Source: Angelakisella sp.
GTDB lineage: Bacteria; Bacillota; Clostridia; Oscillospirales; Ruminococcaceae
Direction of reading: 5' to 3'
DNA: 19,320 bases
Assembly (NCBI GenBank): GCA_022794295.1
Contig: JAAWEO010000020.1
Coordinates: 1 to 19,320 of the forward strand
This document shows, piece after piece, positions 11,323 to 18,071 of the stretch. The notes under the pieces were generated by a model. It was not told where the DNA came from and made no database searches. It worked only from the letters and a program-made list of their open reading frames with translations. How positions within the stretch are numbered: position 1 is the stretch's first letter; each line of letters begins with the position of its first letter. The position numbers and the translations under genes are program-made.

Positions 11323-11343
11323 AGTGTGTACTTTAGTGTGTAC
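11323..11343 (+). repeat. Direct repeat AGTGTGTAC next to the attachment site
   Basis: AGTGTGTAC occurs at 11323-11331 and again at 11335-11343, 12 bp apart, just after the integrase stop codon. Close direct repeats between int and the tRNA end are candidate arm-type integrase binding sites. The role is inferred. Confidence 0.5.
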
Positions 11344-11352
11344 CAAAAAAGA

Positions 11353-11389
11353 AAAAAGCCGCTTAAACTCACTGTTTAAGCGGCTTTTT
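11353..11389. terminator. Bidirectional terminator between int and tRNA-Ser
   Basis: AAAAAGCCGCTTAAAC (11353-11368) pairs perfectly with GTTTAAGCGGCTTTTT (11374-11389) around a 5-base loop. U-tracts form on both strands, so it can end the rightward integrase transcript and the leftward tRNA transcript. Confidence 0.92.
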
Positions 11390-11390
11390 A

Positions 11391-11440
11391 TGGCGGAGAG
11401 AAAGGGATTCGAACCCTTGAACGGGTATTAGCCGTTACAC
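11391..11440 (-). other. Probable attachment-site core in the tRNA 3' half
   Basis: Elements with an integrase next to a tRNA 3' end normally carry a short copy of that end as the att core, so the gene stays intact after insertion. The core should lie in the T-arm to CCA portion here. The matching second copy at the far end of the element is outside this window, so the exact core cannot be set. Confidence 0.5.
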
Positions 11441-11482
11441 GATTTCCAGTCGTGCGCCTTAGACCAGCTCAGCCATCTCTCC
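11391..11482 (-). tRNA. tRNA-Ser(GGA) with encoded CCA
   Basis: The acceptor stem is GGAGAGA with TCTCTCC, followed by discriminator G and an encoded CCA. The anticodon stem CACGA/TCGTG encloses the loop CTGGAAA, giving anticodon GGA (11445-11447 on the plus strand), which reads UCC and UCU. A long variable arm (AACGGCTAATACCCGTT) and the TTCGAATC T-loop mark a class II serine tRNA. Its 3' end points at the integrase, making it the presumed integration target. Confidence 0.96.
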
Positions 11483-11536
11483 AGGCCTGTCCCGGCGGAA
11501 ACGCAGGATATGCAGTTTCCCGCCTGACAAGGATAT

Positions 11537-11565
11537 ATTATATCCCATTCTGTTTGAAAATGCAA
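11537..11565 (-). promoter_or_regulatory. Promoter of tRNA-Ser
   Basis: On the minus strand, TTGCAT (11565-11560) and a perfect TATAAT (11542-11537) are separated by 17 bp. The tRNA 5' end follows about 55 bp downstream. Confidence 0.8.
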
Positions 11566-11611
11566 CCCCTTTGGCAAAAAAATTTTCCTTGGTTTCCAAA
11601 CGCTTCTATTC

Positions 11612-11640
11612 TTGCCAAAATGGCCTGCCTATACTATAAT
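11612..11640 (+). promoter_or_regulatory. Promoter of asnS
   Basis: TTGCCA (11612-11617), a 17-bp spacer and a perfect TATAAT (11635-11640) precede asnS. The leader is only about 40 nt, too short for a T-box. Confidence 0.8.
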
Positions 11641-11687
11641 AGTAGCCATAACTCTATAACTATTAACGGGAAAGAAGGTTTATCCCT

Positions 11688-13082
11688 ATGCAAAGAACAG
11701 AGATCAAGGCGCTTTTCTCCTCTGTCACCGATCATATCGACTCCGAGGTGACGGTGTGCGGCTGGGTCAAGACCATCCGCCAAAGCAAGACCCTGGGGTT
11801 TATTGAGCTCAATGACGGTTCCTGCTTCCAGAACCTTCAGGTGGTGTTTGAGCCGGGCACCGTGGAAAATTATAATGAGATCGCAAAGCAGAATGTGGGG
11901 GCCGCCCTGGTGGTAACGGGCCATGTCATCCTCACCCCCAACGCCAAGCAGCCCTTTGAGGTCCACGCCTCCTCCATCCAGGTGGAGGGCGCTTCCTCGC
12001 CGGAGTATCCCCTCCAGAAGAAAAAGCACACCCTGGAATACCTGCGCACCATCCAGCACCTGCGGCCCCGGAGCAATACCTACAGCGCCGTGTTCCGGGT
12101 CCGGTCGGTGGCGGCCTATGCCATTCACCGGTTCTTCAATGACCGGGGCTTTGTATACGCCCATACCCCTATTATCACCTGCAGCGACTGCGAGGGCGCC
12201 GGGGAGATGTTCCACCTGACCAATATGGATATTGCGGAGCCTTCCCGCACCGAGGATGGCAGGGTGGACTACACCCAGGACTTTTTCGGCAAGCCCGCCA
12301 ACCTCACTGTGTCCGGACAGCTTCAGGCGGAGTGTATGGCAATGGCCTTTGCCAAGGTCTACACCTTCGGCCCCACCTTCCGGGCGGAGCGTTCCAATAC
12401 CCCCCGCCACGCTGCGGAATTCTGGATGATCGAGCCGGAGATCGCCTTTGCAGACCTGGAGGACGTGATGAAGCTGGCCTCCGATATGATCAAGTTCGTC
12501 CTGCGGTATGTGATGGAGAACTGCCCGGAGGAGCTCCGGTTCTTCAACAGCTTCTATGACAAGGGGCTGATCCAGCGGCTGGAGGGCATCGTCAACTCCG
12601 ATTTCGCCCGGGTCACCTACACCGAGGCGGTGGAGATCCTGGAAAAGGTGAAGGACCGCTTCGAATATCCGGTTTACTGGGGCTGCGACCTCCAGACCGA
12701 GCATGAGCGCTACCTCACCGAGGAGGTCTTCCAGAAGCCTGTCTTTGTCACCGATTATCCCAAGGAGATCAAGGCCTTCTATATGCGGATGAACGAGGAC
12801 AACAAGACCGTGGCCGCGGTGGATCTGCTGGTCCCCGGTGTGGGCGAGATCATCGGCGGCAGCCAGCGTGAGGAGCGCCTGGACAAGCTCCTGGAGCGCA
12901 TTCAGGAGATGGGCCTCAAGGAGGAGGATTACTGGTGGTATCTGGACCTCCGGCGCTTTGGCGGCACCCGTCACGCCGGCTATGGTCTTGGCTTCGAGCG
13001 GCTCATTATGTACATGACCGGCATTGGCAACATCCGGGATGTCCTCCCCTTCCCCCGCACCACCGGCTCTGCGGAATTTTAA
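11688..13082 (+). CDS. asnS: Asparaginyl-tRNA synthetase
   Basis: This cytosolic class IIb enzyme charges tRNA-Asn with asparagine using ATP. The 464-residue length is normal. Residues about 17-105 form the OB-fold anticodon-binding domain (VTVCGWVKTIRQSK-LGFIELNDGS). The catalytic domain follows, with TPIITCSDCEGAGEMF, motif 2 FRAERSNTPRHAAEFWMIEPE (231-251) and motif 3 GYGLGFERL (431-439), ending in RDVLPFPRT as in AsnS. The ATG at 11688 has AAAGAAGG about 10 bases upstream. It has its own sigma-A promoter and a terminator 24 bp after the stop, so it is a single-gene unit. It lies just outside the integrated element and is host core genome. Confidence 0.96.
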   Translation: MQRTEIKALFSSVTDHIDSEVTVCGWVKTIRQSKTLGFIELNDGSCFQNLQVVFEPGTVENYNEIAKQNVGAALVVTGHVILTPNAKQPFEVHASSIQVEGASSPEYPLQKKKHTLEYLRTIQHLRPRSNTYSAVFRVRSVAAYAIHRFFNDRGFVYAHTPIITCSDCEGAGEMFHLTNMDIAEPSRTEDGRVDYTQDFFGKPANLTVSGQLQAECMAMAFAKVYTFGPTFRAERSNTPRHAAEFWMIEPEIAFADLEDVMKLASDMIKFVLRYVMENCPEELRFFNSFYDKGLIQRLEGIVNSDFARVTYTEAVEILEKVKDRFEYPVYWGCDLQTEHERYLTEEVFQKPVFVTDYPKEIKAFYMRMNEDNKTVAAVDLLVPGVGEIIGGSQREERLDKLLERIQEMGLKEEDYWWYLDLRRFGGTRHAGYGLGFERLIMYMTGIGNIRDVLPFPRTTGSAEF

Positions 13083-13105
13083 CCCTTCAAGACAGCACAA
13101 AAGCA

Positions 13106-13145
13106 GCCCCTGGCGGTTCCATCCCGCCAGGGGCCAAGCTTTTTC
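13106..13145 (+). terminator. Terminator of asnS
   Basis: GCCCCTGGCGG (13106-13116) pairs perfectly with CCGCCAGGGGC (13124-13134), and a T-run follows at 13140-13144. Confidence 0.85.
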
Positions 13146-13146
13146 C

Positions 13147-13869
13147 CTACCCCGCCAGACCCATCACAAAAAGGATCCCCCCTGCCAGCCAGGCCATAGG
13201 CCGGACGGGGTGCCTTCTTCCCCCCTGCTCCAGGGCGGTGGGAAGCAGCTCGCCGCAGCTGATGTGGATCATCAGCCCCGCTACCGAGGCCACCAAAATC
13301 CCCATGGCGTAGGGGGAAAGGCCCCGGAGGAGGGTCTTCCCCAGAAGATACCCGCCCAGCATGGGCAAGGCGGTGGAGGAGGACCAAAGGAAGGCCCTCA
13401 GCCGCCGGCCGGTGGCCTGGTAGTAAGGGGCGGAGGTGCAGATCCCCTCCGGAATGTTGTGGACCGCTATGGCAAAGGCCACGGTGGTAAGGGCCCGCGG
13501 GTCCTCCATGGTGCTGGCGCTGGCAATGGCCATCCCCTCCGGGAGGTTGTGAAGGAAGATGCCCAGGATCATCAGGACGGAGGTCCGTTCCAGCTCCTCC
13601 TGCTGCCCCTGGGCGTGATGGGGCAGCGATCCCTCCAGGGCTGCCATGGTGAGCAGCCCAATAGCCATTCCCACTGTTGTCCCCAAAATCCCGCATTTCA
13701 GCAGGCTCTCCGGAAGCAGCTCCAAAAAGGAGATAGCCAGCATCGCACCTCCGGCAAAGGAGAGCATATCTCCGGTGGTGCGCCGGCCAGGGGGAAAGGA
13801 CACCCCCAAGGCCGAGCCGATCACCGGCCCCGCCACTGCGATCCCCAGGATCCAAAGCTCCCGCTCCAT
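13147..13869 (-). CDS. ZIP-family metal transporter (ZupT-like)
   Basis: This 240-residue integral membrane protein carries two ZIP signature motifs: HNLPEG at about 107-112 and HNIPEG at about 137-142, in membrane helices that form the metal site. A third conserved element, HISCGELLP, is near 202. A His-containing loop (HHAQGQ) sits before the first motif, in the usual variable loop. ZIP proteins carry zinc or other divalent metals into the cytoplasm. I start at ATG 13869, preceded by AAGGGCGGG; the frame reaches 13926, but the added N-terminus is hydrophilic and unlike the family. It is 58 bp downstream of the small membrane protein gene and may be read together with it. Confidence 0.92.
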   Translation of the reverse strand: MERELWILGIAVAGPVIGSALGVSFPPGRRTTGDMLSFAGGAMLAISFLELLPESLLKCGILGTTVGMAIGLLTMAALEGSLPHHAQGQQEELERTSVLMILGIFLHNLPEGMAIASASTMEDPRALTTVAFAIAVHNIPEGICTSAPYYQATGRRLRAFLWSSSTALPMLGGYLLGKTLLRGLSPYAMGILVASVAGLMIHISCGELLPTALEQGGRRHPVRPMAWLAGGILFVMGLAG

Positions 13870-13927
13870 ATCATCCCGCCCTTCTCTGTTTATTGTTATG
13901 CAGAATAGGGGGGATTTATCAGCCACA

Positions 13928-14233
13928 CTACAGATCCTGAATGTTCATCTTTTCGATACGGTCCCGGTTTTTCTTTTCCAGGCGGCTCCGGCCCAGCCTG
14001 TAAAGGGCAAAATGAAGCACAAAGGGCAGACCGCCCCCCAGGACAAAGGCGGCAGCCGCTGCCGGAATGGTGGTGGCATTGAGGGCATTCACAAGGCCCC
14101 ACAGCAGGGAGAGAACGGGAAAGATCAGCCCCGGCCATTTGGCCTGGCGGGTGCTGAGAAAGTACTGGAGGAAAAACTGCCCGATCAAAAACACCAGTGC
14201 AAAGAGTTCCAGAAATATCAAGGCCCCAAACAT
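13928..14233 (-). CDS. Small membrane protein, partner of the DUF2089 regulator
   Basis: The 101-residue protein has three hydrophobic segments: FGALIFLELFALVFLIGQFF (2-21), LIFPVLSLLWGLVNAL (about 36-51), and AAAAAFVLGGGLPFVLHFAL (about 58-77). A strongly basic C-terminus rich in Arg and Lys follows and is probably cytoplasmic. I do not recognise a named family. Its start at 14233 overlaps the stop of the DUF2089 gene, so they are translationally coupled. Small membrane proteins next to DUF2089-type regulators suggest a regulator and membrane-effector pair, perhaps in envelope stress or membrane homeostasis. That is inferred from context alone. Confidence 0.75.
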   Translation of the reverse strand: MFGALIFLELFALVFLIGQFFLQYFLSTRQAKWPGLIFPVLSLLWGLVNALNATTIPAAAAAFVLGGGLPFVLHFALYRLGRSRLEKKNRDRIEKMNIQDL

Positions 14234-14538
14234 TACAAAACGCCCTCCTTTTGGCTCTTTTTGTATTCGCTGATCAGCAGCTTGGCGGTGTCAAAGTCCA
14301 GCTTGTCGTTCACGGCCAGCCGCTTTACCAGGGTGACAAAGGGATCGGCGGCAGTATTCTCCCCCAGCTGGATCTTCTGAATGAGCCGGTCCAGGCGCAG
14401 GCGGACGGTGGGATAGGTCACCCCGTAAAGCTTCGCCATCTCCTTGAGGGAGCCGGAGGAAAGGACGAACTTGCGGATGAACCCCAGGTCCTCCTCGTCC
14501 AGGGCGGCCAGCCAATCCGGCAGGGTCTCAATGGTCAC
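14233..14538 (-). CDS. DUF2089-family putative transcriptional regulator
   Basis: The 101-residue protein matches DUF2089: LPDWLAALDEEDLGFIRKFV, then LSSGSLKEMAKLYGVTYPTV and RLRLDRLIQKI. The middle part is a helix-turn-helix resembling sigma-70 region 4. DUF2089 members are thought to be transcription regulators. The start is GTG 14538, with GAAAGGAGGG upstream at normal spacing. It is the first gene of a leftward unit with the membrane protein at 13928, and possibly the ZIP gene. Three copies of a TTGACTTTYATNAA-type motif lie in its promoter region (14551-14626), which points to autoregulation. Confidence 0.88.
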   Translation of the reverse strand: MTIETLPDWLAALDEEDLGFIRKFVLSSGSLKEMAKLYGVTYPTVRLRLDRLIQKIQLGENTAADPFVTLVKRLAVNDKLDFDTAKLLISEYKKSQKEGVL

Positions 14539-14550
14539 GAGTCACCCTCC

Positions 14551-14626
14551 TTTCATAAAAGTCAAGGAAACCTGCTCTTTGACTTTTATTAAATTAAATA
14601 TAACATTAAGTTTTATGAAAGTCAAC
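14551..14626 (-). promoter_or_regulatory. DUF2089 promoter with three repeated operator-like motifs
   Basis: Leftward promoter: TTGACT (14625-14620), 17-bp spacer, TATATT (14602-14597). A motif close to TTGACTTTTATNAAA occurs three times: minus strand at 14626-14610 (overlapping the -35), plus strand at 14578-14593, and minus strand at 14567-14551. The second and third form an inverted pair. Such repetition at a regulator's own promoter suggests binding by that regulator. Confidence 0.7.
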
Positions 14627-14638
14627 CCTATTTTCTGC

Positions 14639-14669
14639 AAAAAACCGGACAACCGCTGTGGCTGCCCGG
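14639..14669 (-). terminator. Terminator of the SGNH hydrolase gene
   Basis: On the minus strand, CCGGGCAGCC (14669-14660) pairs with GGTTGTCCGG (14654-14645), including two G-U pairs. Six T residues follow (14644-14639). Confidence 0.75.
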
Positions 14670-14688
14670 CTTTGCTGATCCTATTCTC

Positions 14689-15465
14689 TTATTCCCCAAA
14701 GGTGTATTGGTCCACCAGCCTTTGCAGGATCAGGGCCTTTTGGGGCTCCAAAGGGAAAAAAGCCTGTTCCTTGTTGGTAACGGGACCGAGGACATACTGC
14801 CATGCCTCTTGCAGGGACTTGGTGCTGCTGTTGTCCCTTTGGAAAGCCGCCATGGCTGCCGCCACCTCCGCCTCGTGGCCTGCGGCGACCGGGTAGGTGT
14901 TGTAGCTGTTGGGGGCCAGCCCCTCCACCCTCTCCTGAAAGATCGCGGCATAAGCGGCCATGGCGATGGTGTAAGAGCCGTAGGGGGAAGCATGTTCCCC
15001 ATCCACCCAGTACAGGTCGATCTCCGGATGATGATAAAAGACATCCTCAAAGACATTCCCGGCCACGGTGAGCGTTACACCATACTGCCGGCCAAGGGTC
15101 TCAAAAATATCGTACATCTCCTTCTGGTGGCCGGGATCGCGCTTTTCGGCCCAGGGCATGGTCTGGATCGGGGTCACCCCACACTGCCGGGCCAGCTCGA
15201 TGATCCTGCCGGCATCGGCCAGGGTCTCCTCCCTTCCGGGACAGGGGGAATGGGCGGCCTGCTGCATGACCATATAGTCAAATCCCCCGTACATCAGGGC
15301 AAAGCGCAGCTCGGTCAGCTGCTTCCAATGCCACCCGTAGGTGACACCGGGGTGGGCCTGCATAGCCACCTCCACATCCCTGCCCCGCTCCCTACAGATG
15401 TTGGCAAAGATCTGGGGCATATCGTTGTAGAAGGTATGGCTGTTCCCCAAAAACAATACTTTCAT
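14689..15465 (-). CDS. SGNH/GDSL-like hydrolase (DUF4886-like)
   Basis: This 258-residue protein opens with MKVLFLGNSHTFYNDMPQIF, the GNSH block that carries the nucleophile Ser9 in this SGNH subgroup. The closing catalytic block is VDGEHASPYGSY with D155 and H158, which complete a Ser-Asp-His triad. The middle has PIQTMPWAEKRDP, where an Asn/Gly block is usual. There is no signal peptide, so it acts in the cytoplasm. SGNH enzymes of this type hydrolyse esters, often on carbohydrates; the substrate is unknown here. The ATG has AAAAGGAGG upstream. It follows the EamA-like transporter gene by 14 bp, so they form an operon, and a terminator lies 20 bp after its stop. Confidence 0.85.
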   Translation of the reverse strand: MKVLFLGNSHTFYNDMPQIFANICRERGRDVEVAMQAHPGVTYGWHWKQLTELRFALMYGGFDYMVMQQAAHSPCPGREETLADAGRIIELARQCGVTPIQTMPWAEKRDPGHQKEMYDIFETLGRQYGVTLTVAGNVFEDVFYHHPEIDLYWVDGEHASPYGSYTIAMAAYAAIFQERVEGLAPNSYNTYPVAAGHEAEVAAAMAAFQRDNSSTKSLQEAWQYVLGPVTNKEQAFFPLEPQKALILQRLVDQYTFGE

Positions 15466-15479
15466 TCCGATCCTCCTTT

Positions 15480-15893
15480 TTACAACACCATGACCAGCGT
15501 CCCGGCCCCGATCAGGGCACAGCCTATGAGGGACTTGGCGGTAAACTGCTCATGGAGAAACACAAAGGCCAGCACCAGGGTGATGACCACGCTGAGCTTG
15601 TCCACCGGCACCACCTTGGAGGCCTCGCCTATTTGCAGGGCCCGGTAATAGCAGAGCCAGGAGGCCCCGGTAGCCAATCCGGAGAGGACCAGAAAAAGCC
15701 AGCTTTTCCCGCTGATCTTCCCCAGACCGGCCTGGGCACCTGTCAGGAATACCATTCCCCAGGCCATCAGTAGGACCACCCCGGTTCGCAGGGCAGTAGC
15801 CAGGTTGGAGTTGACCCCCTCGATGCCCACCTTTGCCAGGATAGAGGTAGCCGCCGCAAAAGCAGCTGACAGCAGCGCAAAAAGAAACCACAT
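15480..15893 (-). CDS. EamA-family half-size drug/metabolite transporter
   Basis: The 137-residue membrane protein has about five hydrophobic helices, beginning MWFLFALLSAAFAAATSILA and ending LHEQFTAKSLIGCALIGAGT with a final hydrophobic turn. The ALQIGEASKVVPVDKLSVVI segment and the LHE motif near the end are typical of EamA domains. Full-size members have two such domains (about 300 residues); this one has a single domain and must act as a dimer or with a partner. The substrate is unknown. The ATG has GAGGGGGAT upstream. It is co-transcribed with the SGNH hydrolase gene, possibly exporting or importing a related small molecule. Confidence 0.88.
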   Translation of the reverse strand: MWFLFALLSAAFAAATSILAKVGIEGVNSNLATALRTGVVLLMAWGMVFLTGAQAGLGKISGKSWLFLVLSGLATGASWLCYYRALQIGEASKVVPVDKLSVVITLVLAFVFLHEQFTAKSLIGCALIGAGTLVMVL

Positions 15894-15916
15894 AGCAGAT
15901 CCCCCTCTTACCTGCC

Positions 15917-15945
15917 ATTTTACACCCTTTGGCCCATAAGTTCAA
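15917..15945 (-). promoter_or_regulatory. Promoter of the EamA-SGNH operon
   Basis: On the minus strand, TTGAAC (15945-15940), a 17-bp spacer and TAAAAT (15922-15917) lie 24 bp before the EamA start codon. Confidence 0.75.
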
Positions 15946-15993
15946 GGCGGTTTTGATTTCTGTAAACATTTTATTAAGATGGCGGGAATTTCC

Positions 15994-16045
15994 TTGACAC
16001 GTTTGGACTATCGTGATAGTCTATAGTTAGACTAATGCAGTAGTC
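15994..16045 (+). promoter_or_regulatory. blaI promoter with two BlaI-type operators
   Basis: TTGACA (15994-15999), a 17-bp spacer and TAGTCT (16017-16022) form the promoter. Two dyads share the form GACTA-N6-TAGTC: 16006-16021, between and over the -10, and 16030-16045, at the transcription start. They are 24 bp apart. BlaI/MecI-type repressors bind such TA-rich dyads at their own promoters, so autoregulation is likely. Confidence 0.85.
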
Positions 16046-16096
16046 CAAAAGGCCGCCGAAGGGTCGCTCCCTTCCCGGCAGAAAGGAAGGTGCCAA

Positions 16097-16462
16097 ATGA
16101 AGCTCTTTGATTCGGAGCTGAAGGTTATGGAGGTGCTGTGGGAGGAGGGCCCCGTCCCCGCCCGCAGGGTGGTGGAGGTACTTGGCCAGCGCATTGGCTG
16201 GAACAAGAACACCACCTACACCGTGATCAAGAAATGTATCGAAAAGGGGGCCATCCGGCGGGAGGAGCCGGACTTTGTCTGCCATCCCCTGGAGGAACGG
16301 GAGGACGTCCGGCGGGAGGAGACCGAGGCCCTGATCGACAAGATGTTCGGCGGCAGCAGCGAGCTGTTCTTCTCCTCCTTTTTGCGGGAGCGGGGGATCA
16401 GCGAGGGGGATACCCGGGAGCTGCTCCGGCTGATTCAAGAGAAAGGCGGGAAAAGGCTATGA
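16097..16462 (+). CDS. blaI: BlaI/MecI-family transcriptional repressor
   Basis: The 121-residue protein has the winged-helix of BlaI/MecI over residues about 1-72 (LFDSELKVMEVLWEEGPVPA, then NKNTTYTVIKKCIEKGAIRR) and a C-terminal dimerisation region. Repressors of this family bind dyads as dimers and are inactivated by cleavage after their partner BlaR1 senses a signal. ATG 16097 has GAAAGGAAGG upstream. The stop overlaps the start of the BlaR1-like gene as ATGA, so the pair is coupled. No beta-lactamase gene is nearby, so the controlled output is probably this operon itself, including the TraX-like gene. Confidence 0.93.
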   Translation: MKLFDSELKVMEVLWEEGPVPARRVVEVLGQRIGWNKNTTYTVIKKCIEKGAIRREEPDFVCHPLEEREDVRREETEALIDKMFGGSSELFFSSFLRERGISEGDTRELLRLIQEKGGKRL

Positions 16463-18060
16463 TTCGTTTTTCGTTTGGTATGCCCCTGTGGATCATGGGG
16501 ATCTATGGCGGGGTGATGGTCCTTGTTGTGCTGGCCCTGCGGCTTTTGCTGGGGAAATGGCTTCCCAAGCGGGTCATGCCGGTGCTGTGGGCCCTGGTCC
16601 TGGTGCGGCTGCTGGTCCCTTTCTCCGTCTCCAGTCCCCTGTCCCTGCCGGTGCCCGGCATTTTTGGCACGATCAGCGGGGAAAGGGAGCAAACTGTCAT
16701 TTCCACCTATATCACCTCGGAGCCCCTTGCCCACCAAGGCACTGCCTGGAATGTTACAGAGAAGGAAGTGGAGATCCCGACGGAATCTCCTATGGTGGCC
16801 GTTGCAGAGGATACCGGTACCTTGTCCGGCATCTCTGTAGACCGGCTCCTGGGCACCGGCAGCTGGGAATGGTCCTTTGGAATGCCGGAGTCCAGCTATA
16901 GTGGCTTCCCCTCCCTGCTGGGACAGCTGGGGATGGGCTTTGGCGGTATCGGCCTTGTGGGGATGGGGGTGCTGGCCCTGATCCTCTGCCTGCGGTACGC
17001 CTGGGGGCGGAGCCGCTTCAAGGGGATCTACCCCATTGAGGAAAACGAGACGGTTCGGGATACTCTGGTCCGGTGCCGGGTAAACGCCAGCGTCTGCACC
17101 TGCGACACCATCCAAAGCCCTGCGGTGATCGGGATCTTCCGGCCCCTGATCCTCCTCCCCACCTCCCTGGATTTCCGGGAGAACGGTCTGGTGCAGCACA
17201 TCCTCACCCACGAGGCCATGCACATCCGCCGGAAGGATAACCTCATAAAGCTGGTGATGATGGGGACCCTTTGCCTCCATTGGTACAACCCCCTGGTGTG
17301 GCTCATGGCCCGGGAGCTTTGCCGGGATATGGAATCCGCCTGTGACGAGGCCGCCCTCTCCCTCCTGGGCCAGGAGGAAAGCGCCCCCTACGCCCAAAGC
17401 CTTCTTTCCATGGCGGTGCCGGGGCTTTCCGGCGGGCTTTTTGCCAGCGCCTTTAGCCGCACCGAGGTAGAGCGGCGGATCAAGGGGGTTCTCGCCTACC
17501 GGAAGCTGGGGGCCCTCACCCTGGCCGCCGCTGGGGTGGTGGTCCTCACCTCTGCCACCGCCTTTGCCACCTGCGGCCAGGCTCCCTTTCACGACTACCT
17601 GGGGGACTGGTGCTACAGCGGCAATACTTACGTGGCCCGGGCTGCGCTGAACCGCCCCATCGACCTGGGCGGCAGCCGCGACTACGCCCGGAGCCGGACC
17701 AATGCCGTGGTCATGGATGTTCTGAAATACAACGCCCCTGATGACATCCAGGTGAAGTCCCTGGAAAAGATGATCCAGCAGCAGCTGGGGGTGGAGTTCC
17801 AGGTGGAGCCCGGCGCCTTCAAGGTCCTTGTGGCCCCCGCCCTGGATCCGGAGAAAACTGCCGCCCAGTACAAGGAGCAGGGTCTCGTCAAGGATGACAA
17901 GGGCCGCTGGGTCATGGAGGGCAAGCTGGTCCATGTTCTGGAGGACCAGATGGCCGGGGAATACTATTCCAATTCCGAGGGCGAGATAGATGTTTATATC
18001 ATCCGGGATGAGCAGTACAAGCTGCTGCGGATCGAGAGCTACCTTTACCACCGGTTTTAG
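16459..18060 (+). CDS. BlaR1-like M56 metalloprotease sensor with atypical extracellular domain
   Basis: The 533-residue membrane protein has an M56 zinc protease domain: HEAMH (251-255, the HExxH zinc motif), RRKDN, HWYNPLVWL, and the downstream E292/D296 region. Membrane spans are visible near 10-32, 39-55, 157-180 and 350-370. The C-terminal part (about 371-533) lies outside the last span. It does not show the serine and KTG motifs of the penicillin-binding sensor of true BlaR1, so the signal is unlikely to be beta-lactam by that mechanism. I start at ATG 16459, overlapping the blaI stop as ATGA; the frame is open further upstream but runs through blaI. On signal, the protease would act to remove BlaI. 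Confidence 0.9.
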   Translation: MIRFSFGMPLWIMGIYGGVMVLVVLALRLLLGKWLPKRVMPVLWALVLVRLLVPFSVSSPLSLPVPGIFGTISGEREQTVISTYITSEPLAHQGTAWNVTEKEVEIPTESPMVAVAEDTGTLSGISVDRLLGTGSWEWSFGMPESSYSGFPSLLGQLGMGFGGIGLVGMGVLALILCLRYAWGRSRFKGIYPIEENETVRDTLVRCRVNASVCTCDTIQSPAVIGIFRPLILLPTSLDFRENGLVQHILTHEAMHIRRKDNLIKLVMMGTLCLHWYNPLVWLMARELCRDMESACDEAALSLLGQEESAPYAQSLLSMAVPGLSGGLFASAFSRTEVERRIKGVLAYRKLGALTLAAAGVVVLTSATAFATCGQAPFHDYLGDWCYSGNTYVARAALNRPIDLGGSRDYARSRTNAVVMDVLKYNAPDDIQVKSLEKMIQQQLGVEFQVEPGAFKVLVAPALDPEKTAAQYKEQGLVKDDKGRWVMEGKLVHVLEDQMAGEYYSNSEGEIDVYIIRDEQYKLLRIESYLYHRF

Positions 18061-18071
18061 GCGGTGATCCC

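Noticed and set aside
11641..11687. T-box leader for asnS
   Set aside because: The promoter at 11612-11640 leaves only about 40 nt before the start codon, and no specifier or antiterminator structure fits.
11634..13100. Very long leftward open frame opposite asnS, and similar ones opposite blaR1 and the SGNH gene
   Set aside because: These are antisense shadows of GC-rich genes. The asnS and blaR1 readings match known families with intact motifs on the other strand.
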